A stretch of 64,000 nt of DNA, from the NCBI GenBank assembly GCA_021845865.1, contig JAJZVC010000005.1, positions 25,760 through 89,759 on the forward strand. The letters run 5' to 3'. Below are positions 27,944-38,884 of this stretch, in pieces. Numbering within the stretch: position 1 is the first letter of the stretch; each line of letters begins with the position of its first letter. The notes beneath the pieces are model-generated. The model had not been told where the DNA came from and did not search any database. It saw only the letters and a list, made by a program, of their open reading frames with translations. Origin of the DNA: Pseudomonadota bacterium (GTDB lineage Bacteria > Pseudomonadota > Gammaproteobacteria > Burkholderiales > UBA9220). The position numbers and the translations under genes are program-made.

Positions 27944-29092
27944 ATGCACGCTTGGCTTTTACCCGAATACATTGAAGACGTTCTTCCTCCTGAGGCGTGG
28001 AAAATAGAACAAATACGCCGGCGCTTGCTGGATTTGTTCCACAGTAACGGCTATGAGTTCGTCATTCCTCCCCTCCTGGAATACCTGCCGTCGCTATTGA
28101 CCGGAACCGGCAGCGACATGGATCTGAAAACCTTCAAGCTCGTTGACCAGCTCACCGGGCAGATGATGGGGCTGCGGGCCGACATCACTCCCCAAGCCGC
28201 CCGCATCGATGCCCACCTGCTCAACCGGCCTGGCGTGGTCCGCCTCAGTTATACCGGCAGCGTCGTTCATTCCTTGCCCAATGGCGTTACCCAGAACCGG
28301 GAACCGCTACAAATCGGCGCCGAGCTGTTCGGCCACAGCGGTATCGAGAGCGATGGCGAAATTCAGCGCCTGATGCTGAAATCCCTCCAATCGCTTGGCA
28401 TCGAACATATTCAACTCGATCTGGGCCATGTGGGGATTATCGGCAGCCTGATGAACGCGGCAGGGCTGCGCAACGAACAGGAAACGGAGCTGTTTGGCGC
28501 CCTGCAAAGCAAGGATGCGGCAGGCATCAAGGCCTTGACCCGCGACTGCCCGTCGGAAGTCTGCCAAGCCTTGCGCGCTTTGCCGGAACTATATGGTGGC
28601 GTGGAAATTCTCGAAAAAGCCCGGGGCGTCTTGCCGAATCTAGGCGGTATCGGCGCCGCCCTCGACCAGTTGGCGACCCTCGGCAAACTCGCCGAAGGGC
28701 TGGTCAGCGATGTCTGTTACGACCTGGCCGAGCTGCGTGGCTATCATTATCACAGCGGCGTGGTTTTCAGCGCCTACAGCCGCGAACGTTCCCACGCCGT
28801 GGCCCTTGGCGGCCGCTACGACGAAGTCGGCAAGGTGTTCGGCCGTTCCCGGCCCGCCACCGGCTTCAGCATGGATTTGCGTGTCTTGGCCGCGCTCGCT
28901 AAGCTAGAGCCGGGAAAGGGCGCCATTCTGGCGCCGGCTGCTGTAGACGCCAAACTGGAAGAGAAAATCGAATTTTTGAGAACGGCCGGGGAAGTGGTAG
29001 TCGTCCAACTGCCGGGGTCTTCCATGGAAGAAGGGGGCTTTCGCCGCCGCCTGGAACAACGCAACGGCGAATGGCAAGTAATTGATTTGTGA
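27944..29092 (+). CDS. hisZ: ATP phosphoribosyltransferase regulatory subunit
   Basis: 382 aa, a class II HisRS-like protein without the anticodon domain. HisZ binds the short form of HisG and makes it active and histidine-sensitive. It begins with LLPEYIEDVLPPEAW and has a core LRADITPQAARIDAHLL. The genuine histidyl-tRNA synthetase is hisS at 19544, so this paralog has the regulatory role. It precedes purA by 27 nt. Confidence 0.92.
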   Translation: MHAWLLPEYIEDVLPPEAWKIEQIRRRLLDLFHSNGYEFVIPPLLEYLPSLLTGTGSDMDLKTFKLVDQLTGQMMGLRADITPQAARIDAHLLNRPGVVRLSYTGSVVHSLPNGVTQNREPLQIGAELFGHSGIESDGEIQRLMLKSLQSLGIEHIQLDLGHVGIIGSLMNAAGLRNEQETELFGALQSKDAAGIKALTRDCPSEVCQALRALPELYGGVEILEKARGVLPNLGGIGAALDQLATLGKLAEGLVSDVCYDLAELRGYHYHSGVVFSAYSRERSHAVALGGRYDEVGKVFGRSRPATGFSMDLRVLAALAKLEPGKGAILAPAAVDAKLEEKIEFLRTAGEVVVVQLPGSSMEEGGFRRRLEQRNGEWQVIDL

Positions 29093-30430
<1,338 letters not shown>

Positions 30431-30447
30431 GCGCAGGAAATAAAAAA

Positions 30448-30470
30448 GGCGCTGCATTCGCAGCGCCTTT
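30448..30470. terminator. Bidirectional terminator between purA and tRNA-Leu
   Basis: An 8-bp perfect stem GGCGCTGC/GCAGCGCC (30448-30455 with 30460-30467) and ATTC loop, flanked by A on the left and T on the right, so it can serve both the plus-strand purA and the minus-strand tRNA. Confidence 0.85.
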
Positions 30471-30477
30471 TAAATTT

Positions 30478-30564
30478 TGGTGCCCAGAAGAGGACTCGAA
30501 CCTCCACAGTGTTGCCACCACTAGGACCTGAACCTAGCGCGTCTACCAATTCCGCCATCTGGGC
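30478..30564 (-). tRNA. tRNA-Leu (anticodon CAG)
   Basis: On the minus strand an 87-nt tRNA folds with a perfect 7-bp acceptor stem (GCCCAGA with TCTGGGC), an anticodon stem CTAGG/CCTAG around loop TTCAGGT, a long variable arm (GTGGTGGCAACAC) as expected for leucine tRNAs, a GTTCGAGTC T loop, and an encoded CCA end at 30478-30480. The anticodon CAG reads CUG. Confidence 0.96.
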
Positions 30565-30578
30565 GTCGGAAGCCGCGT

Positions 30579-30606
30579 ATTTTACGGAAATTAAGACGGT
30601 TGTCAA
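30579..30606 (-). promoter_or_regulatory. Promoter of tRNA-Leu, abutting the rnr start codon
   Basis: On the minus strand: consensus TTGACA (30606-30601), a 16-nt spacer and TAAAAT (30584-30579). Predicted start near 30572, 8 nt before the tRNA. The -35 box ends one base before the rnr ATG on the other strand. Confidence 0.7.
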
Positions 30607-32904
30607 ATGACTAAAAGCATAAGATTGCAGGACCCCTATCTCGAAAGGGAAAAAACGAAGTACGATCATCCACTTCCGAGCAGAGAATTTATTTTGCAGA
30701 TTCTCGCCGAACAGGGTGTTCCGGTGCCCCAAGAGAAGCTAGCCAAGCTTCTTGATATTCACGATGAGGAAATCGACCTGTTCGCCCGCCGCATGCGCGC
30801 CATGGAGCGGGACGGCCAGATCATGCGCAATCGCAAGAACGCGATCTGCATCGCTTCCAAGCTGGACCTCATCAAGGGCCGTATCGAAGGCCATGCGGAC
30901 GGTTTCGGCTTCCTGGTTCCCGACGACGGCAGCCCCGACATCTTTCTGAGTCCCAAGGAAATGCACAAGGTGCTCCACGGGGACATCGTCATGGGCCGAG
31001 TCACCGGCACCGACCGCCGCGGACGCCCCGAGGGCGCCATCGTCGAAGTCCTGGAACACGTCAACCACCGCATGGTTGGACGCCTGTACTCTGACCATGG
31101 CATCTACTACGTCGTGGCGGAAAACAAGCGCATCAACCAGGACATCCTTATCCCCGGCGGCGCCGAAAACGGCGCTCAGCCAGGCCAAGTGGTGATGGTT
31201 GAACTGATGCAGCAGCCCAACAAATACGCCCAGCCCATCGGCCGGGTCGTGGAGGTATTGGGCAACTATGCCGATCCCGGCATGGAAATCGAGATTGCCT
31301 TGCGCAAGCACGATCTGCCCCATGTCTTCCCGCCGGAAGTGGAGAAACTGTGCGCCAAATTCACGCCTACCGTCCAGAAAAAGGACATGAAGGACAGGGA
31401 GGACATTCGCCACTTGCCCTTGGTGACCATCGACGGCGAAACCGCCCGGGATTTCGACGATGCGGTGTACTGCGAACGGCAGGGCAAGGGCTACCGCCTA
31501 GTTGTGGCCATCGCCGATGTCAGCCACTACGTTCGCCCTGGCGATGCCTTGGACAAGGAGGGGCTGAACCGCGGCAACTCGGTCTACTTCCCGCGCCGGG
31601 TGATTCCCATGCTGCCGGAGGTCCTCTCTAACGGGCTGTGCTCCCTCAACCCCGAAGTGGACCGCCTCTGCATGGTGTGCGACATGGTCGTGGACAGCAA
31701 AGGGGAAATCAAGCAATACCGCTTCTACCCGGCGGTGATGTTCTCCCATGCCCGCCTCACCTACACCAAGGTGGCGGATATGCTGGAGAATCCGGATGGG
31801 GAAAATGCCAGACAATACAAGGTGCTGTTGCCCCATATCCAGAACCTGCACGAACTCTTCCTAGTACTGCTGAAGGAACGGGAAAAGCGTGGCGCCATCG
31901 ATTTCGAGACCACGGAAACCCAGATGATTTTCAACGACCAGGGCAAGATCGAGCGCATCGTGCCGGTGAAGCGCAACGACGCCCACCGCCTGATCGAGGA
32001 ATGCATGCTGGCGGCCAACGTCTGCGCCTCGGATTTCCTGCACCAGCACGAGCACCCGACCCTGTACCGAATCCACGAAGGCCCGACGCCGGAGAAACTG
32101 GAGAACCTGCACGAATTCTTGCGGGAATTCGGCCTGGCCTTGGGCGGTGGCGACGACCCCCACGCCAAGGATTACGCCAAGCTATTGGCAAAGGTCAAGG
32201 ACCGCCCCGACGCCCAGCTCCTCCAGACCGTAATGCTGCGTTCCCTGCAGCAAGCCGTGTACAGCCCGGACAACGTAGGCCACTTTGGTCTTGCCTACGA
32301 ATCCTATACCCACTTTACTTCCCCTATCCGCCGTTATCCCGACCTGCTCGTGCACCGCGCCATCAAGGCGGTGCTGAACGGGGAGCGTTACAAGCCCGGC
32401 AGCTGGTCGGAGCTCGGCCTGCACTGCTCCATGACCGAGCGCCGCGCCGACGACGCCACCCGGGAAGTGGAGGCCTGGCTCAAGTGCTACTACATGCAGG
32501 ACAGGGTAGGGGAGAGCTTTGCCGGCACCATCAGCGCCGCCACCGGCTTCGGCATTTTCGTCGCCCTGGACGATGTTTACGTGGAAGGCCTGGTTCATAT
32601 CACCGACCTGGGCAACGACTACTACCATTTCGACCCGGCCAAGCATCAATTGGTGGGAGAGCGTACCGGCCGACGCTTCCGGCTCGGCGACCGGGTACAG
32701 GTGAAAGTGGCCCGCGTGGACCTGGAAACCAGCAAGATCGATTTCGTGCTCGAAATCTCCCCGGAAGAAGAAGCTCGCCAAGCAGAGAGCGGGGAAGGCT
32801 CGCCATGGAAAGGCGGCAAGAAGGGCGATCACGGCCCCCGTGACGCCAAGAAAACGTCCCCCAAAGACCATGGCAAGCACCACCACAAGAAAAAATCCCG
32901 ATGA
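30607..32904 (+). CDS. rnr: Ribonuclease R
   Basis: 765 aa 3'-5' exoribonuclease that degrades structured RNA. Domains in order: an N-terminal winged-helix region, two cold-shock domains, the RNB catalytic domain ([20 protein letters not shown] with the metal-binding Asp residues, then VFPRR-type [22 protein letters not shown] split around residue 335), an S1 domain ([15 protein letters not shown]) and a Lys-rich tail. It overlaps rlmB by 4 nt. No Shine-Dalgarno is visible before the ATG, which sits directly against the tRNA promoter. Confidence 0.94.
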   Translation: MTKSIRLQDPYLEREKTKYDHPLPSREFILQILAEQGVPVPQEKLAKLLDIHDEEIDLFARRMRAMERDGQIMRNRKNAICIASKLDLIKGRIEGHADGFGFLVPDDGSPDIFLSPKEMHKVLHGDIVMGRVTGTDRRGRPEGAIVEVLEHVNHRMVGRLYSDHGIYYVVAENKRINQDILIPGGAENGAQPGQVVMVELMQQPNKYAQPIGRVVEVLGNYADPGMEIEIALRKHDLPHVFPPEVEKLCAKFTPTVQKKDMKDREDIRHLPLVTIDGETARDFDDAVYCERQGKGYRLVVAIADVSHYVRPGDALDKEGLNRGNSVYFPRRVIPMLPEVLSNGLCSLNPEVDRLCMVCDMVVDSKGEIKQYRFYPAVMFSHARLTYTKVADMLENPDGENARQYKVLLPHIQNLHELFLVLLKEREKRGAIDFETTETQMIFNDQGKIERIVPVKRNDAHRLIEECMLAANVCASDFLHQHEHPTLYRIHEGPTPEKLENLHEFLREFGLALGGGDDPHAKDYAKLLAKVKDRPDAQLLQTVMLRSLQQAVYSPDNVGHFGLAYESYTHFTSPIRRYPDLLVHRAIKAVLNGERYKPGSWSELGLHCSMTERRADDATREVEAWLKCYYMQDRVGESFAGTISAATGFGIFVALDDVYVEGLVHITDLGNDYYHFDPAKHQLVGERTGRRFRLGDRVQVKVARVDLETSKIDFVLEISPEEEARQAESGEGSPWKGGKKGDHGPRDAKKTSPKDHGKHHHKKKSR

Positions 32905-33653
32905 GCGCAAAGAAACTGATTTTCGGCTTCCACGCCGTAGCAAGCCGCATCCGTCAATCGCCCCAGGGAGTGGGCTGCATTTACTTTGACCAGGACCGCC
33001 GCGACCAACGTGCCCGGGACCTGCTGCGCCAGGCCGAAAGCCTGGGACTGCGCATCATCCAGGTCGAGCGCAAGCGCCTCGACGGCATGGCGGGAAACAA
33101 CCGCCACCAGGGCGTCATCGCCGAGGTGACGGCGGAAGCGCGGGCCCCGCTTCATGACGTCGGTGCAGTTCTCGACTCCCTGAGCGAGCCGCCCCTGCTG
33201 CTGGTGCTCGATGGCGTCCAGGACCCTCACAATTTGGGAGCCTGCCTCCGTGTGGCGGACGCCATGGGGGCCCATGCGGTCATTGCCCCCAAGGACCGGG
33301 CTGCCGGCCTCACGCCCACCGTCCGCAAAGTGGCGAGCGGCGCGGCGGAAACAATGCCCTTCATTACTGTCACCAACCTCGCGCGCACCCTCAAGGAATT
33401 GAAGGACGACTGGGGAATCTGGATAGTCGGCACCGCCGATGAAGCGGAAGAAAGCCTCTCTTCCGCCCGTCTTAATGGCCCCATCGCCTTGGTGATGGGC
33501 GCAGAAGGGGAGGGGATGCGCCGCCTGACTCGGGAACACTGCGACCTCCTGGTACGGATTCCCATGTTCGGCACTGTAGAAAGCCTGAACGTTTCCGTAG
33601 CCAGCGGCATTTGCCTCTACGAAGCCCGTCGGCAACGTCTCGCCGCCGTCTAG
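32901..33653 (+). CDS. rlmB: 23S rRNA Gm2251 2'-O-methyltransferase
   Basis: 250 aa SpoU-family (SPOUT knot) enzyme: an N-terminal substrate-binding domain starting [14 protein letters not shown] and a catalytic domain with [36 protein letters not shown] and [18 protein letters not shown], the three SpoU motifs. The rnr-rlmB pair is conserved in Proteobacteria. Confidence 0.95.
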   Translation: MSAKKLIFGFHAVASRIRQSPQGVGCIYFDQDRRDQRARDLLRQAESLGLRIIQVERKRLDGMAGNNRHQGVIAEVTAEARAPLHDVGAVLDSLSEPPLLLVLDGVQDPHNLGACLRVADAMGAHAVIAPKDRAAGLTPTVRKVASGAAETMPFITVTNLARTLKELKDDWGIWIVGTADEAEESLSSARLNGPIALVMGAEGEGMRRLTREHCDLLVRIPMFGTVESLNVSVASGICLYEARRQRLAAV

Positions 33654-33664
33654 CGCACAGGCCA

Positions 33665-33693
33665 TTGCGCCTCCTTCAAAAAACGAGTAAAAT
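33665..33693 (+). promoter_or_regulatory. Candidate promoter of the rpsF operon
   Basis: TTGCGC (33665-33670), a 17-nt spacer and TAAAAT (33688-33693), giving a leader of about 97 nt before rpsF. Confidence 0.5.
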
Positions 33694-33750
33694 CCGCCCC
33701 TTTCGTTTTCCGTCTATCGGCGGCTGACGAAAAAGAAGCTTAACCACCTT

Positions 33751-33776
33751 GCTCCACCGTAGGCATGACGGGGGGC
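33751..33776 (+). promoter_or_regulatory. Possible S6:S18 autoregulatory leader hairpin
   Basis: Just before rpsF, GCTCC/GGGGC and CCGT/ACGG helices are stacked with one bulged A and a 7-nt loop (33751-33776). Leaders that bind the S6:S18 complex through a CCG-containing motif are known before rpsF in many bacteria; I can see a suitable hairpin with CCG but cannot run a covariance model. Confidence 0.4.
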
Positions 33777-33796
33777 TTAATCCAAAAGGAGTTTTC

Positions 33797-34183
33797 ATGC
33801 GCCATTACGAAATTATTTTCATTGTTCACCCTGACCAGAGCGAGCAGGTGCCCGGCATGATCGAGCGCTATCGCGGCATGGTCACCGGTCGCAGCGGCCA
33901 GATCCATCGTCTGGAAGACTGGGGCCGTCGCCAACTGGCCTATCCGATCCAGAAAATTCACAAGGCGCACTATGTTCTGATGAACATCGAGTGCGACCAG
34001 GAAACCCTGGAAGAACTCGAACACGCTTTCCGCTTCAACGACGCCGTACTGCGCCACCTGACGGTGAGCAAGAAGGAAGCCGTGACCCAGCCGTCCCCCA
34101 TGATGCGGGAAGAAAAGGCCAAGTCCGTGCTCCAGCCTTCTGAAGGCGGTTCCGAAGCCAAAGCGGAAGAAGCCGCCGCCTAA
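33797..34183 (+). CDS. rpsF: 30S ribosomal protein bS6
   Basis: 128 aa from the ATG at 33797, with AAAAGGA upstream. It starts [17 protein letters not shown] and has [15 protein letters not shown], typical of bS6, followed by an acidic Ala/Glu-rich tail. It binds bS18 in the 30S platform; rpsR is two genes downstream in the same operon. Confidence 0.97.
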   Translation: MRHYEIIFIVHPDQSEQVPGMIERYRGMVTGRSGQIHRLEDWGRRQLAYPIQKIHKAHYVLMNIECDQETLEELEHAFRFNDAVLRHLTVSKKEAVTQPSPMMREEKAKSVLQPSEGGSEAKAEEAAA

Positions 34184-34186
34184 GCG

Positions 34187-34492
34187 GTGGGAGACAACCA
34201 CGTTGCCCTGAGGGGCAGGGTCAGCGACATCGCTCCCTTGCGTTACACCCCAGGCGGATTACCGATACTTAGCCTTACCCTCAGCCACGAGTCGGAGCAG
34301 ATCGAAGCGGGACAACGGCGCAAAGTACAGTGCGAAGTTCCCGTGATGGCAGTGGCGGAAGCGGCGGAAGCCGCGGGGAAAAGCAAAATCGGCGATCTGG
34401 TGGAAGTCACCGGCTTCATGGCCCAAAAAAGCCGCACCAGCAACAGACTGGTGCTCCATGTGAAAAGTATTAGATTGATCGAAAGAGGTTAA
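34187..34492 (+). CDS. priB: Primosomal replication protein N
   Basis: 101 aa OB-fold single-strand DNA-binding protein that helps PriA restart replication. The GTG start at 34187 follows the rpsF stop by 3 nt and gives the expected length; segments [20 protein letters not shown] and [19 protein letters not shown] fit PriB. Position between rpsF and rpsR is the classical one. Confidence 0.92.
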   Translation: MGDNHVALRGRVSDIAPLRYTPGGLPILSLTLSHESEQIEAGQRRKVQCEVPVMAVAEAAEAAGKSKIGDLVEVTGFMAQKSRTSNRLVLHVKSIRLIERG

Positions 34493-34494
34493 TT

Positions 34495-34764
34495 ATGGCT
34501 CGCAAAGAAACCAAAAAGCCTGGCCGCCCCAAGCGCGGCGGTTCCGGCTTCAGCAAGCGTCGTAAATACTGCCGTTTCACCGCGGAAGGCATCAAGGAAA
34601 TCGACTTCAAAGACCTGGACCTGCTGAAGGATTTCATCGCCGAAAACGGCAAGATCATCCCGTCCCGCATTACCGGCACCAAGGCCAAGTATCAGCGTCA
34701 GTTGGGCATCGCCATCAAGCGCGCCCGTTTCCTGGCCCTGTTGCCTTACACCGACCTGCACTAA
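34495..34764 (+). CDS. rpsR: 30S ribosomal protein bS18
   Basis: 89 aa; [19 protein letters not shown] and an [16 protein letters not shown] segment are typical, with a Lys-rich N terminus. One Cys only, so it does not look like a full zinc-ribbon form. AGAGG precedes the ATG; rplI follows 12 nt later. Confidence 0.97.
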   Translation: MARKETKKPGRPKRGGSGFSKRRKYCRFTAEGIKEIDFKDLDLLKDFIAENGKIIPSRITGTKAKYQRQLGIAIKRARFLALLPYTDLH

Positions 34765-34776
34765 GGAGGCACACTC

Positions 34777-35226
34777 ATGGAAATCATCCTGATCGAAAAA
34801 GTGGCCAACCTGGGGCAACTGGGCGATATCGTTCGCGTCAAGGACGGCTATGCACGCAACTTCCTGATTCCTCAGGGCAAGGCCAAGCGCGCCACCGCCG
34901 CCAACATGGCTGAGTTCGAGGCGCGCCGCGCCGAACTGGAAAAAATCCAGGCCGAAAAACTGGCCGAGGCCCAGGCCCGCGCCGAAAAGCTGGAAGGCTT
35001 CATGCTCCAGATCACCCGCAAGGCTGGCGTCGACGGCAAACTGTTCGGCTCCGTTACTAATGCCGATATCGCCGAAGCCCTGACCGAGCAAGGCTCTGCC
35101 GTCAGCAAAGCCGAGGTTCGCCTGCCCGAAGGCCCCCTGAAGGCCATTGGCGACTACCCGGTCACCTTGTCCCTGCACACCGACGTTACCATCAACATCA
35201 CGGTCTCCGTGCTCGGTGCCAGCTAA
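34777..35226 (+). CDS. rplI: 50S ribosomal protein bL9
   Basis: 149 aa: N-terminal domain [19 protein letters not shown] with [16 protein letters not shown], a long connecting helix and a C-terminal domain ([15 protein letters not shown]). A strong AAGGAGG precedes the ATG. It ends the operon; a terminator follows and then a transposon where dnaB is often found. Confidence 0.97.
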   Translation: MEIILIEKVANLGQLGDIVRVKDGYARNFLIPQGKAKRATAANMAEFEARRAELEKIQAEKLAEAQARAEKLEGFMLQITRKAGVDGKLFGSVTNADIAEALTEQGSAVSKAEVRLPEGPLKAIGDYPVTLSLHTDVTINITVSVLGAS

Positions 35227-35227
35227 T

Positions 35228-35280
35228 CGTTAAGCATTAACGATGTGAAGCCCCGTCACCGAAAGGTACGGGGCTTTTTA
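35228..35280 (+). terminator. Double hairpin terminator after rplI
   Basis: A short perfect hairpin CGTTAA-GCA-TTAACG (35228-35242) is followed by AGCCCCGT(C)ACC / GGTACGGGGCT (35249-35275, GAAA loop, one bulged C) and a T-run. The transposon inserted 44 bp beyond this terminator, so it did not disturb the ribosomal operon. Confidence 0.88.
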
Positions 35281-35319
35281 GTTTGCTGCCGTAAGTTTTT
35301 TGGAATTGCCATGCGAACC

Positions 35320-35324
35320 AACAA
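35320..35324. repeat. Target-site duplication, left copy (AACAA)
   Basis: AACAA directly precedes the left terminal inverted repeat; the same five bases follow the right repeat at 63779-63783. Five-bp duplications are the rule for Tn3-family transposition. Confidence 0.93.
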
Positions 35325-35357
35325 CGGGTACAGCCGACATACGTGTAAAAATAGGAC
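35325..35357. repeat. Left terminal inverted repeat of the transposon
   Basis: 33 bp starting CGGGTACAGCCGACATACGT, identical to the reverse complement of 63746-63778. TAAG follows a few bases inward, as at many Tn3-family inner ends. Confidence 0.95.
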
Positions 35358-35394
35358 ATAAGCTTGGCGCAGCCCGCTTCCAGCCCCACTCTGT

Positions 35395-38349
35395 TCAAAT
35401 GGGCAGTGACGGATCAATCGGCTCTGGCACCGCTTCGGCATCGATGATGTAATCGCCAAAACGCTTGATGTGGCTGGTGACGTACGGACTCAATGTGGCC
35501 ACGTCCTCCCGTGCGACCGAGAACCCCTCCTCCTTGAGCTCGCGCAGGATACGGGTCTGATCCACCACGTTGTGGAAAATGATGGCGTTGGCCACCAGGT
35601 CGTTGTACTTGATGGTCTTCTCCTGTTCCTCGGGGTCGTTATCCGCGATGACGCCTTCCCCGCCGAAGAATAGCCACTTGGAAAATCCGTTGTAGGCTTC
35701 TACCTTGTTGGTGGTCGCCGTGATCTGGTCGCGTAGTTCCAGGTCCGAGATGTAGGTCAGCAGGAATGCGGTCCGCACCACCCGCCCCAGTTCCCGGAAA
35801 GCTTGGTAGAGCCGGTTCTTGCGGCTGTAGTTACCCAGCTTGCGCAGCAGCGTCGATGACGAAATCTTGCCGGCCTTGATCGACAGCACCACGCGTAGCA
35901 GGTCTTTCCAGTGAGTCTCGATCAAGTCCCAGTCAATGGCATCCTTGAACAGCCCGTCGATGTGCTGGTAGGTGGTTTCCTTGCTGGGTCGGAAAAACAC
36001 CAGGTCGTGCCAATTGCGGATGCGCGGCATCAGCTTGATGCCCAGTAGATAGGCGAGCGCAAAGACCGGCGCCGACTGCCCCTGGGTGTCGGCGTGGATG
36101 GTGTCCGGCTGGATGTCCGATTTGTTCTGCAGCAGCCCTTCGATGATGTAGACCGCTTCCCACACCCCGCAGGGAATAAAGTGGCTGAACAACGCCACGT
36201 AGTTGTCGGCCACATGATGGTAGGCAATGCCGCCATAGCCCCCATAGCGGATGTGGTACTCCGCCAGGAGATTCTGGTCAAACATGTCGAACTTGGTGCC
36301 GTCGGCCGCCGCCGACTTGCCTTCGCCCCACACCTTCGGTAACTGAAAGGCATGGTAACGGTTAATGATGTCTCGGAGCGCTGCATTCAGCTTGTTGGCG
36401 TTGATGTGTCGCCGGTTGATGAACGACAGCATGTGGGGCGTGACTGCCCCGCGCAGATGGCGCGACGCCTGCATCGGCCCGAGATTGCAGCCATAGGTGA
36501 AAGTGGTCAGGATGTAGCGCTCGCCGGGGTTCTCGATCTTGGGGTCGGAACCGGACAGCGGCCCGAAATGCCGGTTCCAATTGGTCCAGTGCGCCACGTT
36601 GCAGAGCACGTCGATCACGTTGCGTTCCGGCAGGCGCTGCAGCAGCGCCGCTTCCAGAGCCCGGGCCGACGCTTTCGGCTCTCGCGGCGTGCTGCGCTTG
36701 AGCACGGGCAAGCCCGATTCGTCGATACCCAGCGACTTATTTTCGGGAAATCCGGCATCCACGGTCGCGGCAATCTCCGTCAGGCCCTCGCGCAGGCCGC
36801 AGGCGAATCCTGCCGGATCGTCGGCGAAGCCCAACTGCTGGCAATACTCTACGACCAAGGGTTCGCATTCCTCCCAGGACAGCAGCTGCTCGCGGTAATC
36901 GGCATAGGCTTCCGAGCCTTGGATGGAGACATCGCCTGATTTGATTTCTGCCGCCAGCGCAGAGAACACGCAGACTTCGAAATGCTGCCGGCTGATACGC
37001 TCCCCGTCGTCGGCCTTCACCAGCACCGTCCGCCTCCAGCGCTCGTTGGTGAAGGAAAAGTCCACGGCCTCGTCGATCCAGGCGCCCTTGCGGTTTTCAT
37101 GGTCCAGCAAGATATCCAATGCTTGCATCAGCGACTTATCTTCGCTGGTCGAGGTCATGGTCAACAGATGCACCATGCGGAACAAGGTCGGTCGATGGCT
37201 GCGATAGAAGCGCCACAGTAGCGGGAAATAGTTGTCGCCGCTGAAGGCGTTGATAGCGGCGCAGTCGTCCTGGAGGGTTTGGGCGCCGCCCCGGGTCGAC
37301 AAGATGGAACGGATGGAACGACCGGCCTCGGCATCCACCGGCTGGGTTTCGAGCACCTGGATGACATCGGCCAGAGTCGCCACCAGATGCTCGGTCTTCT
37401 GGCGGTAGCGCATGCGTAGTCGTTCCAGTTCATCCTTGCCCCGGCGGTGGATGTGGTTCATGCGCTTGATGAACATGTCGGCCAGGTCGTCACGGGCCTG
37501 AACGCGGGCACGGTGGATCAGGCTCAAGACCAGCACGTAGCGCTTGGGCGGCGTGAATTTCTTGAGTTCTGCGGCATCCAGCGCCTTAGCCTCGGCCGCG
37601 AAATGCTTGATCTTGACATTGGGGATACCCGCCAAATGATGGTCGGCGCCGACGGTGGCGGACAACTTGACGATGTGGTCGAGCAAATCCTGCAAGTGCT
37701 CCAAGGAAGAACGCTTGGGGAGTTGCTTGAGGGCGAAGAACAGGCTCTTCTTCTGGGGGCTGTCGCCGACTTCGAGCAAGGCGTCGAGCTGCCCGCGCTC
37801 GGCCTTGGAAAGTCGCGCCATCACGGCATCAAAGAACCTCCCATTGGCCAGGGTGCGGATGCGCCTTGAGAGCCGGTCGAGGGTGCTGAAAGCCGGTAAC
37901 TCGATGCGCTGGTGCACCAGTTCCTCGATGGCCACGTTGATGAGGTCTGCCGGGTTGTCCATGACCTCGGCGGCGGTCGCCATCGCTTCACTCGCCACCC
38001 GCAGTCCTTCTTCGCCCCAGGCCGAAACACCCAGGCGCTCACGGATCGCTTGGTGATGCCGATACAGGGTTCGTGGTTCCTTGTAGTCGGGTGTGGTTTC
38101 GGCTTGGATACCCGCTGCGGCACGAATATGGTGAACAATGGGCGACGGAATATCGTCCACCGCTGGAAAACAACCCAGTCGCTGGAATGCCTTGAGCAGC
38201 AACAGTAGCCCGAATCGCGGTTGGGTCTTGCGTGCGATGACGCGTGCGAAACGCATTTCGTCATCGGATGGCGTGTAGAGTGCTTCGAGTTCCTGCGCCG
38301 AAGGATTGCGCTTGAAGCGTGGATAGGCAGTCCGCTCAATGGAAGCCAT
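35395..38349 (-). CDS. tnpA: Tn3-family transposase
   Basis: 984 aa, normal for Tn3-family TnpA. The N-terminal DUF4158-type DNA-binding part begins MASIERTAYPRFKRNPSAQE; the catalytic C-terminal part shows the three acidic positions in AADGTKFDMF, HADTQGQSAPVFAL and TNKVEAYNGFSKW. It binds the 33-bp ends and performs replicative transposition to cointegrates. It reads toward the left end, its stop being 37 bp from the repeat. The sequence is uninterrupted, so the element should be mobile. Confidence 0.97.
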   Translation of the reverse strand: MASIERTAYPRFKRNPSAQELEALYTPSDDEMRFARVIARKTQPRFGLLLLLKAFQRLGCFPAVDDIPSPIVHHIRAAAGIQAETTPDYKEPRTLYRHHQAIRERLGVSAWGEEGLRVASEAMATAAEVMDNPADLINVAIEELVHQRIELPAFSTLDRLSRRIRTLANGRFFDAVMARLSKAERGQLDALLEVGDSPQKKSLFFALKQLPKRSSLEHLQDLLDHIVKLSATVGADHHLAGIPNVKIKHFAAEAKALDAAELKKFTPPKRYVLVLSLIHRARVQARDDLADMFIKRMNHIHRRGKDELERLRMRYRQKTEHLVATLADVIQVLETQPVDAEAGRSIRSILSTRGGAQTLQDDCAAINAFSGDNYFPLLWRFYRSHRPTLFRMVHLLTMTSTSEDKSLMQALDILLDHENRKGAWIDEAVDFSFTNERWRRTVLVKADDGERISRQHFEVCVFSALAAEIKSGDVSIQGSEAYADYREQLLSWEECEPLVVEYCQQLGFADDPAGFACGLREGLTEIAATVDAGFPENKSLGIDESGLPVLKRSTPREPKASARALEAALLQRLPERNVIDVLCNVAHWTNWNRHFGPLSGSDPKIENPGERYILTTFTYGCNLGPMQASRHLRGAVTPHMLSFINRRHINANKLNAALRDIINRYHAFQLPKVWGEGKSAAADGTKFDMFDQNLLAEYHIRYGGYGGIAYHHVADNYVALFSHFIPCGVWEAVYIIEGLLQNKSDIQPDTIHADTQGQSAPVFALAYLLGIKLMPRIRNWHDLVFFRPSKETTYQHIDGLFKDAIDWDLIETHWKDLLRVVLSIKAGKISSSTLLRKLGNYSRKNRLYQAFRELGRVVRTAFLLTYISDLELRDQITATTNKVEAYNGFSKWLFFGGEGVIADNDPEEQEKTIKYNDLVANAIIFHNVVDQTRILRELKEEGFSVAREDVATLSPYVTSHIKRFGDYIIDAEAVPEPIDPSLPI

Positions 38350-38448
38350 GGCTGTTCATGCTGTTTGATTCAAGTCAGTTCATCCGTGATCGCCGGACAA
38401 GACGCAAGCAAACGGGCGAAATGGGAAAATATTAGCGTTGATCATGAT

Positions 38449-38476
38449 TTGCATTATGTCATACATGCGTTATGAT
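38449..38476 (+). promoter_or_regulatory. Promoter/operator of the ArsR-family gene, predicted leaderless transcript
   Basis: TTGCAT (38449-38454), 16-nt spacer, TATGAT (38471-38476). The start would fall at or near 38483, the A of the ATG, and no Shine-Dalgarno is present. An imperfect dyad (GCAT...ATGC, 38451-38478) covers the promoter and could be the ArsR operator. Confidence 0.55.
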
Positions 38477-38482
38477 GCAAGT

Positions 38483-38884
38483 ATGCGTACTATCAACGTT
38501 AAGCCACAAGAAGTATTCCAGGCCCTCGCCGATTCGACGCGAATTCGGGTCGTGCGCCTTCTCGCCGAAACGCGAGAGGAGGCTTGCCTTTGTGAACTGG
38601 TGGACAGCCTCCTGGAGCCCCAGTACAAACTCTCGCGTCACGTCAAGGTGCTGCGGCAGGCGGGTTTGCTGTCCGCGGAAAAGGAAGGCCGGTGGGTCTA
38701 TCACCGGCTGGTTGAGGGAGTTCCCTATCTCGACCGGTTGTATGAAGCGCTCAAGGCGTTGCCGGATGCGGATGGGCGCTTTGCCCACGATGTAGAGCAG
38801 TTCCGCTGGCGCATGTGCCTGCGGGAGGATGGCCGCTGCCGTGTCGGCATCCAGACGACGGAACTGGTGGAGGGGGGCGAGTGA
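38483..38884 (+). CDS. ArsR/SmtB-family metal-responsive repressor
   Basis: 133 aa winged-helix protein. The recognition helix area is LSRHVKVLRQAGLLSAEKEGRWVYHRL. Cys35 and Cys37 (ACLCEL) stand where ArsR/CadC proteins hold their alpha-3 metal ligands, and Cys112 and Cys119 near the C terminus may complete the site, which suits soft metals such as Cd, Pb, As or Cu. It should repress itself and the overlapping P1B ATPase gene (ATGA overlap at 38884). The inducing metal is inferred only. Confidence 0.87.
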   Translation: MRTINVKPQEVFQALADSTRIRVVRLLAETREEACLCELVDSLLEPQYKLSRHVKVLRQAGLLSAEKEGRWVYHRLVEGVPYLDRLYEALKALPDADGRFAHDVEQFRWRMCLREDGRCRVGIQTTELVEGGE

